A stretch of 64,000 bases of DNA, from the NCBI GenBank assembly GCA_963693365.1, contig CAVNZM010000005.1, forward strand, positions 1,984,001 to 2,048,000. Reading direction: 5' to 3'. Origin of the DNA: Amoebidium appalachense. Taxonomy: Eukaryota > Ichthyosporea. A program made the translations under genes and the position numbers. Below the pieces are notes generated by a model, which ran no database searches, was not told where the DNA came from, and was given only the letters and a program-made list of their open reading frames with translations. This document shows, piece by piece, positions 17,312 through 29,700 of this stretch. The stretch's first letter is position 1; every line of letters begins with the position of its first letter.

Positions 17312-19629
17312 GTCCTCAAGGGTTTGTATGGGTAGAAACAAAAAAGTTAATGAACTTCACATTCCGCATCCCTTGGTTGCATGGTCCATTATTCTTTCTT
17401 CATCCCCCCCCCCCCCCTCGTCCCTCCCTGCGGACCACCACCAAAGGAAAAAACCACAGGATCTCTCATCTCGCAGGCCCATCATCCAAACCCCATCCAC
17501 TTTCTCCGCGCCCATATTCAGACACCACAAGCAGGCACACACCCTTCTCAATGTCGACGTGCACGACCTCGCCGACATCCATGCCGCAGAAGTAGTTGTG
17601 TGTGGGCAGGGTTGACAGCTTGCCGTAGGTGTCCACAAATGCCATGTATTCCTCGGTGACCTTGGGGTACATGACGTAGTTCATGACGTCAGTGTCCTTG
17701 ATCTTCTGCTGAGGGAACATGTCCTTGAGCTTGACCTCGGCGGCCTCAAAGTCGTAGCTGGGCATCTCGGCACCGGGGCGACCGTTGACCTTGGGCGCAC
17801 CCTTGAGGATCTGTGTGTGTGTGTGCGTGTGTGTGTTGGGAGGGGGGAGGGAGGGGGAGGGGGAGGGGGGGGGGGGGGGGGGGAGGGGAGGGGGGGGAGG
17901 GAGGGGGATTAGAATGCGTTACGGAGTACGAAATATTTGTTTACAACGGATAACACCATGGAGTGTGTGGGCGCACGTGTAAGTATAGGGATATGGAATT
18001 AATGCACCTGGACAAATACTGCAGCCCCATCACTAATATGACTAGGACGGAAGTATGCACCAGCGCCACCAGGGGAGGGGGGGGGGGGGGGGGGGGGGTT
18101 TTGAATGCGGAACACGGTACGAAGTACGCATACACGATGAGAAGCATGGTGCAGGACACATGCAAAGGCAAACATTCAAGTACGCAACATCAGCCATGCG
18201 CACAGTATGCGTCATAAGCAGAGCCCATCCTCAGGGAGGGCCCAAGTCATCAATTGCGTCTGAGTTTCGACCCCTTAGCCCGCGTATATACGACTCTCCA
18301 ACTCAGACAGCAGCATCAACTGAACTTGGGAGGGTCAACCCGTCTTGATCAAAGACGAGCAGGGTTGCTTATGCAAGCAAGGTGAGCAAAACGGTGAAGA
18401 TGTGTGTGCAAACTAAAGCAGTGCAGCGAAAAATGCGTATGTGCTTACAGATGCACGACACAGAGCAACCATGCCCGGTTGCATGGAAGTAAAGCGGTCT
18501 CCACACAGTGGTCTGTCCTGAAAGGACACCTCGGGGGGGATGCATTTTGAAGTACCAGGGACATAATCTTAATGGGCATCACCACATTGCAGAGTGCAAA
18601 CCACAGGCACAGGCACAGGCACAGGCACAGGGGGAGGGGGGGGGGGGGGGTTTGAATGCGTCAAAAAGTACGAAGTACACAAGAACAAACGGATAACACG
18701 ATGCAGAATGCAAGCCATGCATAAAGAGTATGCATAATAAGCAGAGCCCATCCTCAGGGGGGGCCCACGTCATCGGGGGGGGGGGGGGGGGGGGTTTGAA
18801 TGCGGAACACAGTACGAAGTACGCATAGACGATGAGAAGCATGATGCAGGACACATGCAAAGGCAAACATTCAAGTATGCAGCATCAGCCATGCGCACAG
18901 TATGCGTCATAAGCAGAGCCCATCCTCAGGGAGGGCCCAAGTCATCAATTGTGGGGGGGGGGGGGCACAAATGCGTGCAGCAATGAGAGAAACATTGGGA
19001 CTTACCCTGCCACGGAGGGGTTCGGGGAAGCCACCGGGGGGCTCACCAAGGTAGCCCTGTAAAAGATAACGGGTCAGTACCAATTGTAGCCTCTATCGGC
19101 CCCACCAATCTCTTTTCACATCAGCACCTGCCCAAGCTCTACAGCCCATATCATCTTTCCACTCCACCATAGGCCAAAGGTGATACAAGCAACTCATGCC
19201 TTGCTCCCCCCCCCCCCTCTCCCCCCCCGGCCACCGAGCATGAAACCCACTACACAAAACTATCACTGATTCCCATATGGTTTTTTCTTATTTTCGTGTG
19301 TCCACTATGCACCCACCCACCTGCATGTACTCCACAACGGACGAGGGGAACGACAGCTCTGAGGCCTTCTCGACGAGGGCATCAGCTGTGAGGTTGTTCT
19401 GCACCATGAACTGGGCCAGGTCACCAACAACCTGCAATGAAATAGGTCAGTGCCCTGCACATGCTGTGTGGGCCGTGGGCTACCCAGCTCTACGTGTAGG
19501 TGTAGATGCATGTGTCACTTGGCTATCGCAAACATCAACTCTTAAAAGGAGTACAGGGTGTACAAATCAAAGAAGAACGGCGGCGGGGGGAGGGGGGGGG
19601 GGGGGGGGGGAGGAGGGTGTTGTTCCACG

Positions 19630-19676
<47 letters not shown>

Positions 19677-20768
19677 AAAAGAGTAGGGGGCTCAAACATG
19701 CATCCCAGCAAAGGGCACGTTACCTTTGAGCTGGGGGTGACCTTGGGAATATCGCCAAACAGTTGGTTTGCCTCGGTGTATGAGCGGGTGATCTCCTTCC
19801 ACTTGTGGGCAAGGCCCAGGCTGTGGGCCTGGAAGTGCAGGTTGGTGTACTGGCCTCCCGGAATCTCGTGCACGTACACATCGGCACTGCCCGTCTTCAT
19901 GGTGGCCGTGGCCTCGAAGGGTGCATATTGGCCGCGCACCTGCTCCCAGTACAGGGACACGTTGGAGATGGCGTCCAGATCCATGCCTGTGTCCAGAGGC
20001 GAGTTCTGCAGGGCGGCAACAAGCGCACCCATGCTGGGCTGTGACGTCATGCCGGACATGGAGTCGACAGCGGCATCAACAACATCGGCACCGGCATAGG
20101 CACACTTGAGCATGGCCGCAACACCTGTAAAATGATGGGGAGGGTTAGCATGTACACGGGGCGGTCAAAGTGAGGGGCACAGGGGGAGGCTCTGAGGAGA
20201 AAAGGTGGTAGTGGTTGGGGGCGTTTGGGGGGGGGGGAGGGATGGAGGGAGGGGGGGCAGGCTTCAGGCATGCATTACACACATCACTACACAAGGAGGG
20301 ATTCCGGCGGATGCATAAACACACAAGGAGCAAACATACGAGAGGGGAGATGTATGTGTGTGGTGGTGGTGAGGGGGAGGGATGTATGCAGGAAGTGGGG
20401 AAAAGTACCGTTTCCGGAGGTGTCGTGTGTGTGGACGTGGATGGGCAGGTCTGGGTACTCGTTGCGCAGGGCACCAATCAGCATCTTAGCGGCCTGGGGC
20501 TTGAGCACGCCGGCCATGTCCTTGATGCAGAGCACGTGGATGCCGGCCTTCTTGAGGTCCCCGGCCAGCTGCAGGTAGTAGTCCAGGTTGTACTTGGTCC
20601 GGCTGGGGTCTACGCGCATACGTTAGCATTTGTCAGTCGAAAACTTTGTTCTGTGCACGGGTGGATGGGTGATTGCGATGGTAGTGGTGGTGCATGTGTG
20701 TGTGTATGGAATAGGGGCGGGGGGTGGGGGGGGGGGGGGGGGGAAGAGATGCAAAGGGAAGCAGGGAG

Positions 20769-20806
<38 letters not shown>

Positions 20807-21281
20807 TAATCCCCCCCCAAAAAAAGCCTCCATGCTCCACATCCCCCAAGCACCTAGATTCAAAACCCAAGGGTGAAAGAATGACAATGGCACAGGTCAG
20901 GGGCAGGCCTCATACCGGAGACATCGCCAGTGTAAGAGATTGCACCCTCGACCACACCGCCAGCAGCACCAGCAGCATCAATGCCCAGTTGCAGGTTGGG
21001 CAGGTAGTTGAGGGAGTCGAACACACGGAAGATGTCCTGGATTGGTTCAAGTGTTAAAAGAGGTTTTGGGCACGCACGTCTACAAATGGATCAGAGGTGT
21101 TTTCAAAAGAATGACATTAGTGAAGCAAGGGCTGGGTAGAATACCACCAGTAAGGAGACGACAGTTCTTACAAATAAATATCTTATACAGATGCCCAGCG
21201 GATGCTTTGAAGCTGCAGACGTGCAGAGCAAAGGTTTCATTCATCGCAAGGCAGGAGGTGTGTGTGTGTGTGTGCGTGTGT

Positions 21282-21339
<58 letters not shown>

Positions 21340-23863
21340 GTGTACCATGCCATGCTGGGCAGCCATGGCGCAGAACTTGTAGACCACATTGTCGGGGTAG
21401 CTGGTGTAGCCAACAGCATTGGCACCACGCAGCAGCATCTAGAGAGGTGCATGTGGTGAGTAATGAGGAAGATAAACGTTTATGGGGTGAAGGGCGGGCG
21501 GACAATTCTGAGGTTTGGGTGGACATAACATAATTTACCTATAGTAGAGAAAAGTTAACAGGTGGTGACAGGGAAGAATTTCAGGGAGGGGGGGGGGGGG
21601 GGGGGGGGATGTGATTCTATCCAGCAATCAATCTAGCTGTACGAGAAGCAAAAGATTCCCCGTGTAAGGTTGTGTGTGCATGTGTATATGTGCATAAAGG
21701 TTTACGTGCAAAAACCTCTTTTTCCACAGTGGTTTACGTGCAAAAAGGTCTTTTCCAGTGTGTGAGTGTCCGTGTTTCCTGTCTGGCAGGTTACCTGGAA
21801 GGGGATGTTGGGGATGATCTCCCTCATCTGGTCGAGGCGCTCCCACGGGCACTCCCTCAGGAAGCGCAGGGCCACATCATAGGTGGCACCACCCCAGTTC
21901 TCCAGACTGTAGCAGCCGGCCATGGTGCGCGCAGTGTACGGGGCAATCTTGAGCAGGTCACGTGTGCGCACACGTGTGGCAAGGAGGGACTGGTGCGCAT
22001 CACGCATGGTCGTGTCTGTAGTTGAAGGGAGAAGGGTGGGGTGGGGGGGTGGGCGGGTCAGAAGGCACGTACTGATAAACAGTACACTGTATCATTGCAT
22101 ATATATTCGTTAAAGAAATGGAGTTCTCGATGTCGGGGGCGCGGGGGGAGGGGGGGGGGGGGGGGGAGACGCTCATTTGCTGTACTTTTTCAACACCAAG
22201 TGCAAAGCCACCCTAGGTTGCATGGAACCATTGAACTGAGCGGGGACTGCAACCCACCGCTCTAATTTTGAGAGAAAGACACCAACCACAGCACCCAGTT
22301 CCATATTTCGCCCGTATTCAGCATATCTTTTACAGATACATACGTCTTGCCCACATACGCATGGGGCACCTACCCATCAGCATCAGGTGTTTCTGTGCAC
22401 GCACGTGACGGGCAAACCCCTCAGGGCCCTCTGTCTTGAGTACCTCCTTGAGCCCACGAGGGGGTTTTGAGCCCAGGGGCACGGGGGGGATCATGGGGGG
22501 GTACTTGGACGGCTTGACGTTGGTGCCGAGGGGAGTAAGGGGCCCTGTGGATGTATATGGTGGGGGTGGTGAGCTGAGAGAACTGAAGGGAGAATAATGG
22601 ATGTCTTGGGTCACGCGAAAGAGTGCAAACGCTCTTGTGCAGAAAATCTTAGGCTGTGTGTGTAGAGAAATCCGTGTCTCTAGTTGCACGCTGCAGCCGA
22701 AAACAGCTACCTTAATGATTTACCTTATACCATTAATAAGTTTTACACAAGGGACAGGGGAGGTCAAACATTACCAAAGAATGAAAACGGCAAGTGTGTC
22801 TGTGTGGGAAAGTGGTGATTGGGGTGAGAGGGGGGGGGGGGGTTGTATACCGTTGGCATTGACCTCAGCCAGGTAGTAGAGCAGCTTCTGGGCACGGTTT
22901 TGGCTGCCGGCAATGTGGAACAGCTCGGGGTTCTCCTCCATGAACCTGCATCATACATGCACTTGTCAAACACAACACAAGACGAACAAGAGGAAACTGA
23001 GAGCCCGTGGAGAGTTCTTTACACATTTGGCTCCCCTTCAAATTTTCTAGCCCATCAGTCTTCCCTTCAAGACCTACTAACATACATCGTTGCCTTCCCC
23101 CTGCCCCCCACCCCCCTTCCATCCTTCCCACCCCTACCCACCCACCCACCCCACGCACACACAAACACTCACCTAGTGGTGACCTTGCCGTCGAGGAAAA
23201 CGGGGTGCCTGAGCACGTTCTTGAGGAAGGGAATGTTTGTCTTGACACCACGAACACGGAACTCGTTGAGTGAGCGGACCAGCTTGTGCGCAGCCATCTC
23301 GTGCGTCAGAGCACGGCCTGAGAGGGGGAATGGGGGTGAGTGGTTGGAGAGTAATTTAGGATTGGGACAAATTTCGCAAACAGGCTGAGAAACAAGCTGT
23401 CCTATGTGCAATTATGCTTGTTACGGTTAGGGTACCTTATCCATTAACCGTTTTCTAGAAAAAAGCAGTCGATTGAATTTTTTTTTACTTCAACTGTTCT
23501 AAAAGGTTTCTGATGGAGTAGAACATTTTGTAAGACCTTTTCCATGTGCTCCACTCGGGCACGCATAAAATGAACACGAACGGAAATCCAAAATCTCGAT
23601 GTCGACATTAGGGAACCAATCGAATTCAGTTCCCGTACTTACTAACGTCAGGACTGGATCTAACCAGAGCCAATGAAATCACCAGATCTGGTGTTCGGTT
23701 AATGGATGTTCAGTTGGAACATGAATCCACCCTACCCATTGTTACCCTGCAGAAAGGTGGGTTTAACCATGTCTGCCAATCTTAGAATGCATTCCTGATG
23801 GGGGTAGGCGAGTAGGCAGGTGTGTGTGTCTGTGTGTGCGTGTGTGTATCTGTTTGTTGACGG

Positions 23864-23898
<35 letters not shown>

Positions 23899-24011
23899 CT
23901 GACCTGGAGCTAGCACACAAGAAAAGATAAGCAAACAAGAAGGGTCATCGACAATGTTTGTGCTTGTTTTTACGCCGAGGTAGATGGGGGGAAGGGGGTA
24001 GAATGTGTTAT

Positions 24012-24046
<35 letters not shown>

Positions 24047-25424
24047 AGGGAGGGGGGGAGGGGGCGGCAGGGCAAACATACCGGTGACCTTGACCAGCAG
24101 GGAGTCATAGTAGGGGCTGATCTTTGCCCCGGCAAAGCCCGAGCCACCGTCCAGACGGATGCCCATGCCCTCGCCCGTGCGGAACACCTCCAGCCTGCCC
24201 GTGTCGGGCTGGAAGTTGTTGAGGGGGTCCTCGGTGGTCACACGGCACTGAATCGCAGCACCTGTACACAACCAGTCAGACATTGTTCACAGCGCATGAA
24301 GTACACACGTAGTCTGCCCTTGCCATCTACATGCTGCCCCCCCCCCCCCCCCCCCCACACACACACACATGCGCGCATGTCCGTACATTTACCCACTCCT
24401 GCCTGAGCAGCTCAGCCACTCCTTCTTCCCCCCGCTCCTCCCCCCCCCCCCCCCCCCCCCTGAACACCCCTTGTGTTCACTTGGCACCCATCTCATAACA
24501 ACCCAACCATCCCATGCCGCCCAGCAAACCATCAACCAATCAAAACGCACCAAGCAGGTGGATGTCCGGCTGGGTCAGGCCCAGGTCGGCCAGGCTGGCA
24601 CCAGAGGCAATCTTAATCTGGGACTGCACAAGATCCACGCCCGTCACCTCCTCCGTCACCGTGTGCTCCACCTGCAATGCCCCCCCAAGTCAATGTGCAT
24701 CCACACATTACCAGCCATCACATATATTAGCCCCTAGCCGTTCGCCCATGCATTTATCATCATTTTCAAAAATAAATGCATCAGCGACCTTTGAAAATAA
24801 ATAGCGCCTGACGTGTAATAGTCATGACGCCAGGAATTTCTGCCTAACTTCATATATGTTTTCTACTTTCGAAAAACACCAAAAAAAAAAAAACAGGGTC
24901 GGCTATGTCTTTCTGTTTCTTGTGGGTGTTCTGCCTAGCTGTGTCTATATTTTCAGCGAGCGGCCCCTCAATTTTCGAACACTGGTGGCAAGAGGATGCC
25001 CGGGATTCACAGATTCCAACCCTGGAATCGATCGGCTGATAAGTGCATCAATCCGATTTGCTGAGGTCTTTACGGGGATTCATAACTGTCTTGATAACGT
25101 AACATAACATAACTGTCTTGAAAGAAACCCCTCCGCGGTTGGCAGAATCGACACAAATCACGTGTTCATAACACGTGCGGACACATAGGAATACGCCGTT
25201 TTTTTTAGGGGGCACAAAGAAAGACATATGTACATGTGCTTGGTGCATTTTTGTCCACTTTGGCAGCCTTTAATGATTTTTTCCCCCATTTTTTCAAAGC
25301 TGGTCAATTTTGGCCTCCGGGCGAACTGCTCGGGTTTAAATGACATAATTCCTTAGCCCAACCCTACGGGCATATGGCTGTGCTGCTTCCGTTCCGTTAC
25401 CTTCAGTTTCCCAGTAAATCTAAG

Positions 25425-25458
<34 letters not shown>

Positions 25459-25537
25459 AAAAAAAGAAAAAAAAAAGAAAAAAAACCACCACCACCACCA
25501 CCCACCCACCCACCCCAAACACCCGCCCCCGTGATGG

Positions 25538-25596
<59 letters not shown>

Positions 25597-28500
25597 ACCC
25601 ATCCCCCTCCACCCCACCCTCACATGGTCATATCACACACACACACAGACACACACACAACCACGCATATGATTCAATCCCCTACACCGCACCCTCACAC
25701 CTCCATACCTGCAGACGTGCGTTGACCTCGATGAAGTAGTAGCTGCCATCCTCATCCACCAGGAACTCCACCGTGCCGGCATTGCAGTAGCCCGCCGTGC
25801 TGCACAGCTTGACGGCATCACGCGTCACAGCCTCACGCACATTCTCGTCAAGGTTGGGTGCAGGCGCAAGCTCAACCACCTGTGGGGGATGACAGTGTGT
25901 GAGCGTGTGCATGTGTTGGAATGGGAAGATAAAGAAATAGCCTTGGGTCGCTAGTTGGGTTTGTTGCGTGGGTGGGTGAGGGGATGCTGATGTGTGTGTG
26001 CTGTGTGTGTGTGTGTGTGTGTGTACGTGTGTGTGTGCTGAAGGCGGGGGCTGGGGCGGGGTGGGGTGGGGTGGGGGGTGGGGGTGGGGTGGGGTGGGGG
26101 GGGGGGGGGGGGAGATGCGGGAAGGTAACTAAAGGCAAAATGGTTCCTGTGGGGAGAAGGAAGTGGAGGAGAGCAAGAGGGCCGGGGGAAACGGGGGGGG
26201 GGGGGGGGGGTGAGGGCTTCAGGGCGTGAGGGTATGTGTCTGTTGGGGGGGAGGGTGGGTGGGAGGGGGGGGGGGGGGGGGGAGGGGGGACAATAATAAA
26301 CCGAAACGTTTACAAATGGCCAGCAAAGTCTACGGGTAGCACCACAAGCAATATGATATCTGAGTGGAAAAGGGTCGGAACGACAGTGTGTGTGTGTGTG
26401 TCCCGGGGGGAAGAGGGGCGTGGGGGGGGGGGGGGGGGGGGGGGGGGGGAGGGTAATCTGTCACCTTCTGGTGGCGGCGCTGGACGGAGCAGTCACGCTC
26501 AAACAGATGCACGACCTCACCGGTACCATCGGCCAGAATCTGCACCTCGATGTGGCGGGGCCGCTTGATGAACCGCTCAATGAACACGGCGCCGTTGCCG
26601 AATGCCTGCACAGGTGGGAGTTAGATGGGTCATGAAAGGTAGGCAGCCTGAATGGCACTGAACCGAAAGGATCCCAACAATTGGGGGGGGGGGGGATCGG
26701 GAATAGGGGGAAGGGAGGGGGGGGGGGGGAGGGGGAGGGGATGTTTGGGGGTAGGGGGAGGGGGGCCTTGCTGGACGAAAATGCAAAGGAGCAACTTCTA
26801 TAACTTCCGCACACTCCGTCCCCCCGCCCCTTCCCCCCCCCCCCCCACACACACACACACAAACACACACATACCGCCAGAGCCTCAGACGAAGCACGGT
26901 CATAGCCCTCCTGCAGCTCGGCAGCACTGTGCACCACACGCATACCACGTCCACCACCACCGTATGCGGCCTTAAAGATCAGAGGGTAGCCGTGTGCGTC
27001 GGCAAACTTCCTAGCCGATGCAAAGTCTGTCACGGGGCCGTCTGTGCCCGGGACCACAGGCACACCGGCACGGATGGCAAGCTGACGGGCCTCGGTCTTG
27101 TTGCCCATGCGGTCAACCTGTGCCGGGGGGAGGGGGGGGGGGGGGGGGGGGGAGGTTAGAACACATGGTGGGTGGTGACTAGGGTTGAGTATGTGGAAGA
27201 AGAGGGAAGAGGAGAGGAAGGGTCAAGGTTGAATAGGAGCTGGTGGGAATGGCATGTATTAATCGTCACTTGGATATCGGAGGTGCCTGTGATGATTCAT
27301 ATTCGGCGGGTTCCGGGCAGGGGAGAAGGAGGGAGAGAAGGGGGGAGGGGGTCCAAAGGAGCTTTAATATCAGAGGTACATCGATAGATTTGCTCAAAGA
27401 ATAAATAACTCCGGATGTGAGAGGAAATTAAGCAGGGCCAAGATGGGTCACGGGGGGAGGGGGGGGGGGGGGGGAGGGGGTTTGGGGTAGGCTACCAAGG
27501 AAGGCGAGAGGGAATGGGAGGGGGTAGGTGTGTGTGTGCTTTGTGTGTGTATTGCGGGCGGGGGGGGGGGGGGGGGGGAGGACTGTGGATAAAAAGCCAT
27601 TGAGAGTTCAGACGTGAAAGGATAGTGAAAAAGTCAATATATCTTACCACAGCGGGAGCGGGACCAACGAAGGTAATGCCGTTGTCATAGCAGGCTTGAG
27701 CAAAGTCGGCACGCTCAGACAGGAAACCGTAGCCGGGGTGGATACCGTCAGCCTTTGGGGTTAAGGTTAGAACCAGTACACAGGACACGTTAGAAGGAAT
27801 GGAACGAATGATAAGACCCCCTTAAACTTGCAAATAAATGGCCATGTGGGCTCGCTTGTTTCGACCAAACAAGAAGTTTATGATACAAGCAGTATACTTG
27901 TGTTTGCACCAGTACAGGAGGTGACCGGGGAGAGGGGGGGGGGGGGGGGGGAAGGGAGGGGGAAAGGAGGAAGGAAGTTCAGAATGGTTTGCAGCATACA
28001 TAGTACAGTGATAGACCTGCATGCAGAAAGTACCCATGGAGGTAAAAAGATCCCAGCGGGGGTAGGCGGAGTTTTGTAGTGGACGGGACATGCATGATAC
28101 TGAGGAGGGCGAGAAAAAGGATGAGATGCACTGGTGTAGTGGGGTTGGGTTGCAGGGGAAGGGATAGAAATGAAAGGTGTTGTGTGAGAAAGCATTCGCA
28201 ACCAAGAGGGGTATACGGGAAAGTCAAGAAGAAGGGGAAAGTTGACGACTGACCCCATGCTCTTTGGCAATGCGTATGATCTCATTGATGTCTAGGTAGG
28301 CATCGACTGGCTTCTTGCCCATGCCGATAACGTACGACTCGTCAGCCTTTTGCCTGTGCATTTGGCCTGCATCCTCGTTCGAGTAGATGCTCACGGTCTT
28401 GATGCCCATTTCGTGGGCTGCACGGAATACACGGATGGCGATCTCACCACGGTTAGCCACAAGAAGCTTGGTAATAGGTGCCTGCCTGACCCTGTTACCC

Positions 28501-28775
28501 AGACCCTGTGTTAATCTCTTGTGGTGATGCAGAGCTCAACCCTGCTTACTAAGCTTTTGGTTCACTAATGGCTCACAAGAAGACACCAGCGTATATCATT
28601 ATTATAGCGAGGACAAAGAGCATAAGGCAAAAGCAACCACTTACTTTTCGGTGTACACAGGGGTGGCCTCAGAGCTGTAGTAACGCATCAGCGCGGCCAT
28701 GTGGCGGGGTGCCTTGGCCAAGAGTGGCCTTGCGGCCAGCACGGCCGGGCGGGCACGACTCGCCAGGTGCTGCAT
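15896..28775 (-). CDS. PC: Pyruvate carboxylase, mitochondrial (complete)
   Basis: Biotin enzyme converting pyruvate, bicarbonate and ATP to oxaloacetate. There are 22 coding exons: 28775-28645, 28485-28254, 27752-27648, 27117-26875, 26605-26465, 25879-25709, 24671-24551, 24261-24082, 23317-23173, 22945-22851, 22544-22374, 22015-21795, 21438-21346, 21036-20916, 20609-20409, 20124-19724, 19431-19321, 19056-19006, 17810-17543, 17213-17089, 16681-16526, 15997-15896. They total 3585 nt (1194 aa; animal enzymes about 1180) with every phase matched. The Arg/Ala-rich start ([19 protein letters not shown], then RYYSS) is a mitochondrial presequence. The biotin carboxylase domain has [29 protein letters not shown] and [17 protein letters not shown]. 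The carboxyltransferase domain has [28 protein letters not shown] and [11 protein letters not shown]. The biotin carrier domain has SAMKMETVV, whose lysine is biotinylated. A 5' UTR intron is likely, because GTCAAA-ATG follows an acceptor at 28782. Confidence 0.97.
16199..16384. repeat. G-rich (GGGA)n runs in pyruvate carboxylase intron 21
   Basis: GGGA repeats and a G-run at 16199-16225 and again at 16315-16384; C-rich on the transcribed strand. Confidence 0.85.
17895..18960 (+). repeat. Tandem/interspersed repeat cluster in pyruvate carboxylase intron 18
   Basis: Three units begin with a G-run and TTTGAATGCG or TTGAATGCGG and end with CAGAGCCCATCCTCAGGG plus a conserved GTCATC: about 18095-18256, 18640-18775 and 18795-18953. 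The first and third are nearly identical over about 155 bp; the middle one is diverged. A fragment (TTAGAATGCGTTACGGAGTACGAA) lies at about 17909. The reverse complement of the unit is in DDB1 intron 5. Confidence 0.85.
19633..19680. repeat. C34-A14 composite run
   Basis: Homopolymer C (19631-19666) followed by A (19667-19680) in pyruvate carboxylase intron 16, preceded by a G-run at about 19590-19610. Confidence 0.9.
21259..21336. repeat. (TG)n then G41 run next to a splice donor
   Basis: A G-run (21297-21336) reads as poly-C on the sense strand and starts about 9 nt after the exon 13 donor (GTACACCTG at 21345). Confidence 0.9.
25426..25593. repeat. C31 run, A-rich, (CCA)n and (CA)27 (pyruvate carboxylase intron 6)
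   Basis: Composite simple repeats: C-run 25426-25456, AAAAG-rich stretch, CCA/CCCA units, then (CA)n at 25539-25593. Confidence 0.9.
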
Positions 28776-29700
28776 TTTGACCTGCGGGGGGAAGGAAGGG
28801 GAAGAGGGGGGAAGGGGGGGGGTAAGAGGAGGAGGAGGCCCCCAAGAACAGGCAGCGATGCAAGACAAAAGAGATGTCAGCGTCTGGTCACCTTGCCTGC
28901 CTGATGCCTTATAGCACAGACCTTTTGCTGTTCTCGGCTATACAGAAATTTGAAATATAAAACCGGATATAGATGGTGACTGATAACCCTCTTTGAGCTA
29001 TGTAGCACAGCAGAGCAAAGGAACATGATAGTCAACCACGACGGATAAAAGAGTAGGGGATGCATGTGAACGATGTTGTACCTTGGAGCCAAAAAACTCC
29101 ACTAAGTTAGTCCTCTTGAATGACCCCAAGCCTTGTCACCCTTCTCTTCTTCTCGCTTTCTTCTTGAAGTCCCCCCTTTGCCCAAACAAACTAGCAGGAA
29201 GTTGCAATTGAGGAAGAGTCGAAGGGTGCGGAAAGCGCAGACTGAAGTCCCAAAGGTTGCTGGGTCGGGAAAAAATACGGTGCCCTGTTTTTAGATTTCG
29301 AGTTAGTGACGAACGGTTGACGCGAGATGATTGGTTCAGGCGGTCGGATTACAGTTTGAAGCTTTGTTTTTCGCCTTTTTAGGCAACAGCAACACAAACT
29401 TTTTCAAAAAGTGGCGTGCTGTAACTGCTGTTGTGTAGCTTTGCACCCCTCTGACGGTGCTTTGCGATTGGATAATAAGTTGGCCCAATAGGAAATTAGA
29501 GGTTAAAACCCCTCCCCCAAACTCACATGAATTCCCCGATTCAATGGAGTCCATTTTTCACAGCTTCACAGGAGTTTGGATATGTTTTAAAAAGTGAATC
29601 TTCTACACGATATTTGCGTAATTACTTGCCGATATTATAAAAGAGACCAATTTAAATCAAAACTATAAAAAATAGCTAATAAGGGAGGATAGCCATCTCG
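28776..29700 (-). promoter_or_regulatory. Upstream region of pyruvate carboxylase
   Basis: An acceptor at 28782-28783 puts six 5' UTR bases before the ATG. A consensus donor (AAG-GTACAA, GT at 29081-29080) is a candidate partner, placing a non-coding first exon just above 29082. CCAAT-type boxes follow at about 29332 (ATTGG), 29468 (ATTGG) and 29486 (CCAAT, with ATTGG orientation on the other strand). The UTR exon and promoter are inference. Confidence 0.4.

Noticed and set aside
25002-25035. GATTCCAACCCTGGAATCG, resembling a tRNA T-arm
   Set aside because: No matching acceptor stem or anticodon arm at the right spacing; it is a short chance palindrome in pyruvate carboxylase intron 6.
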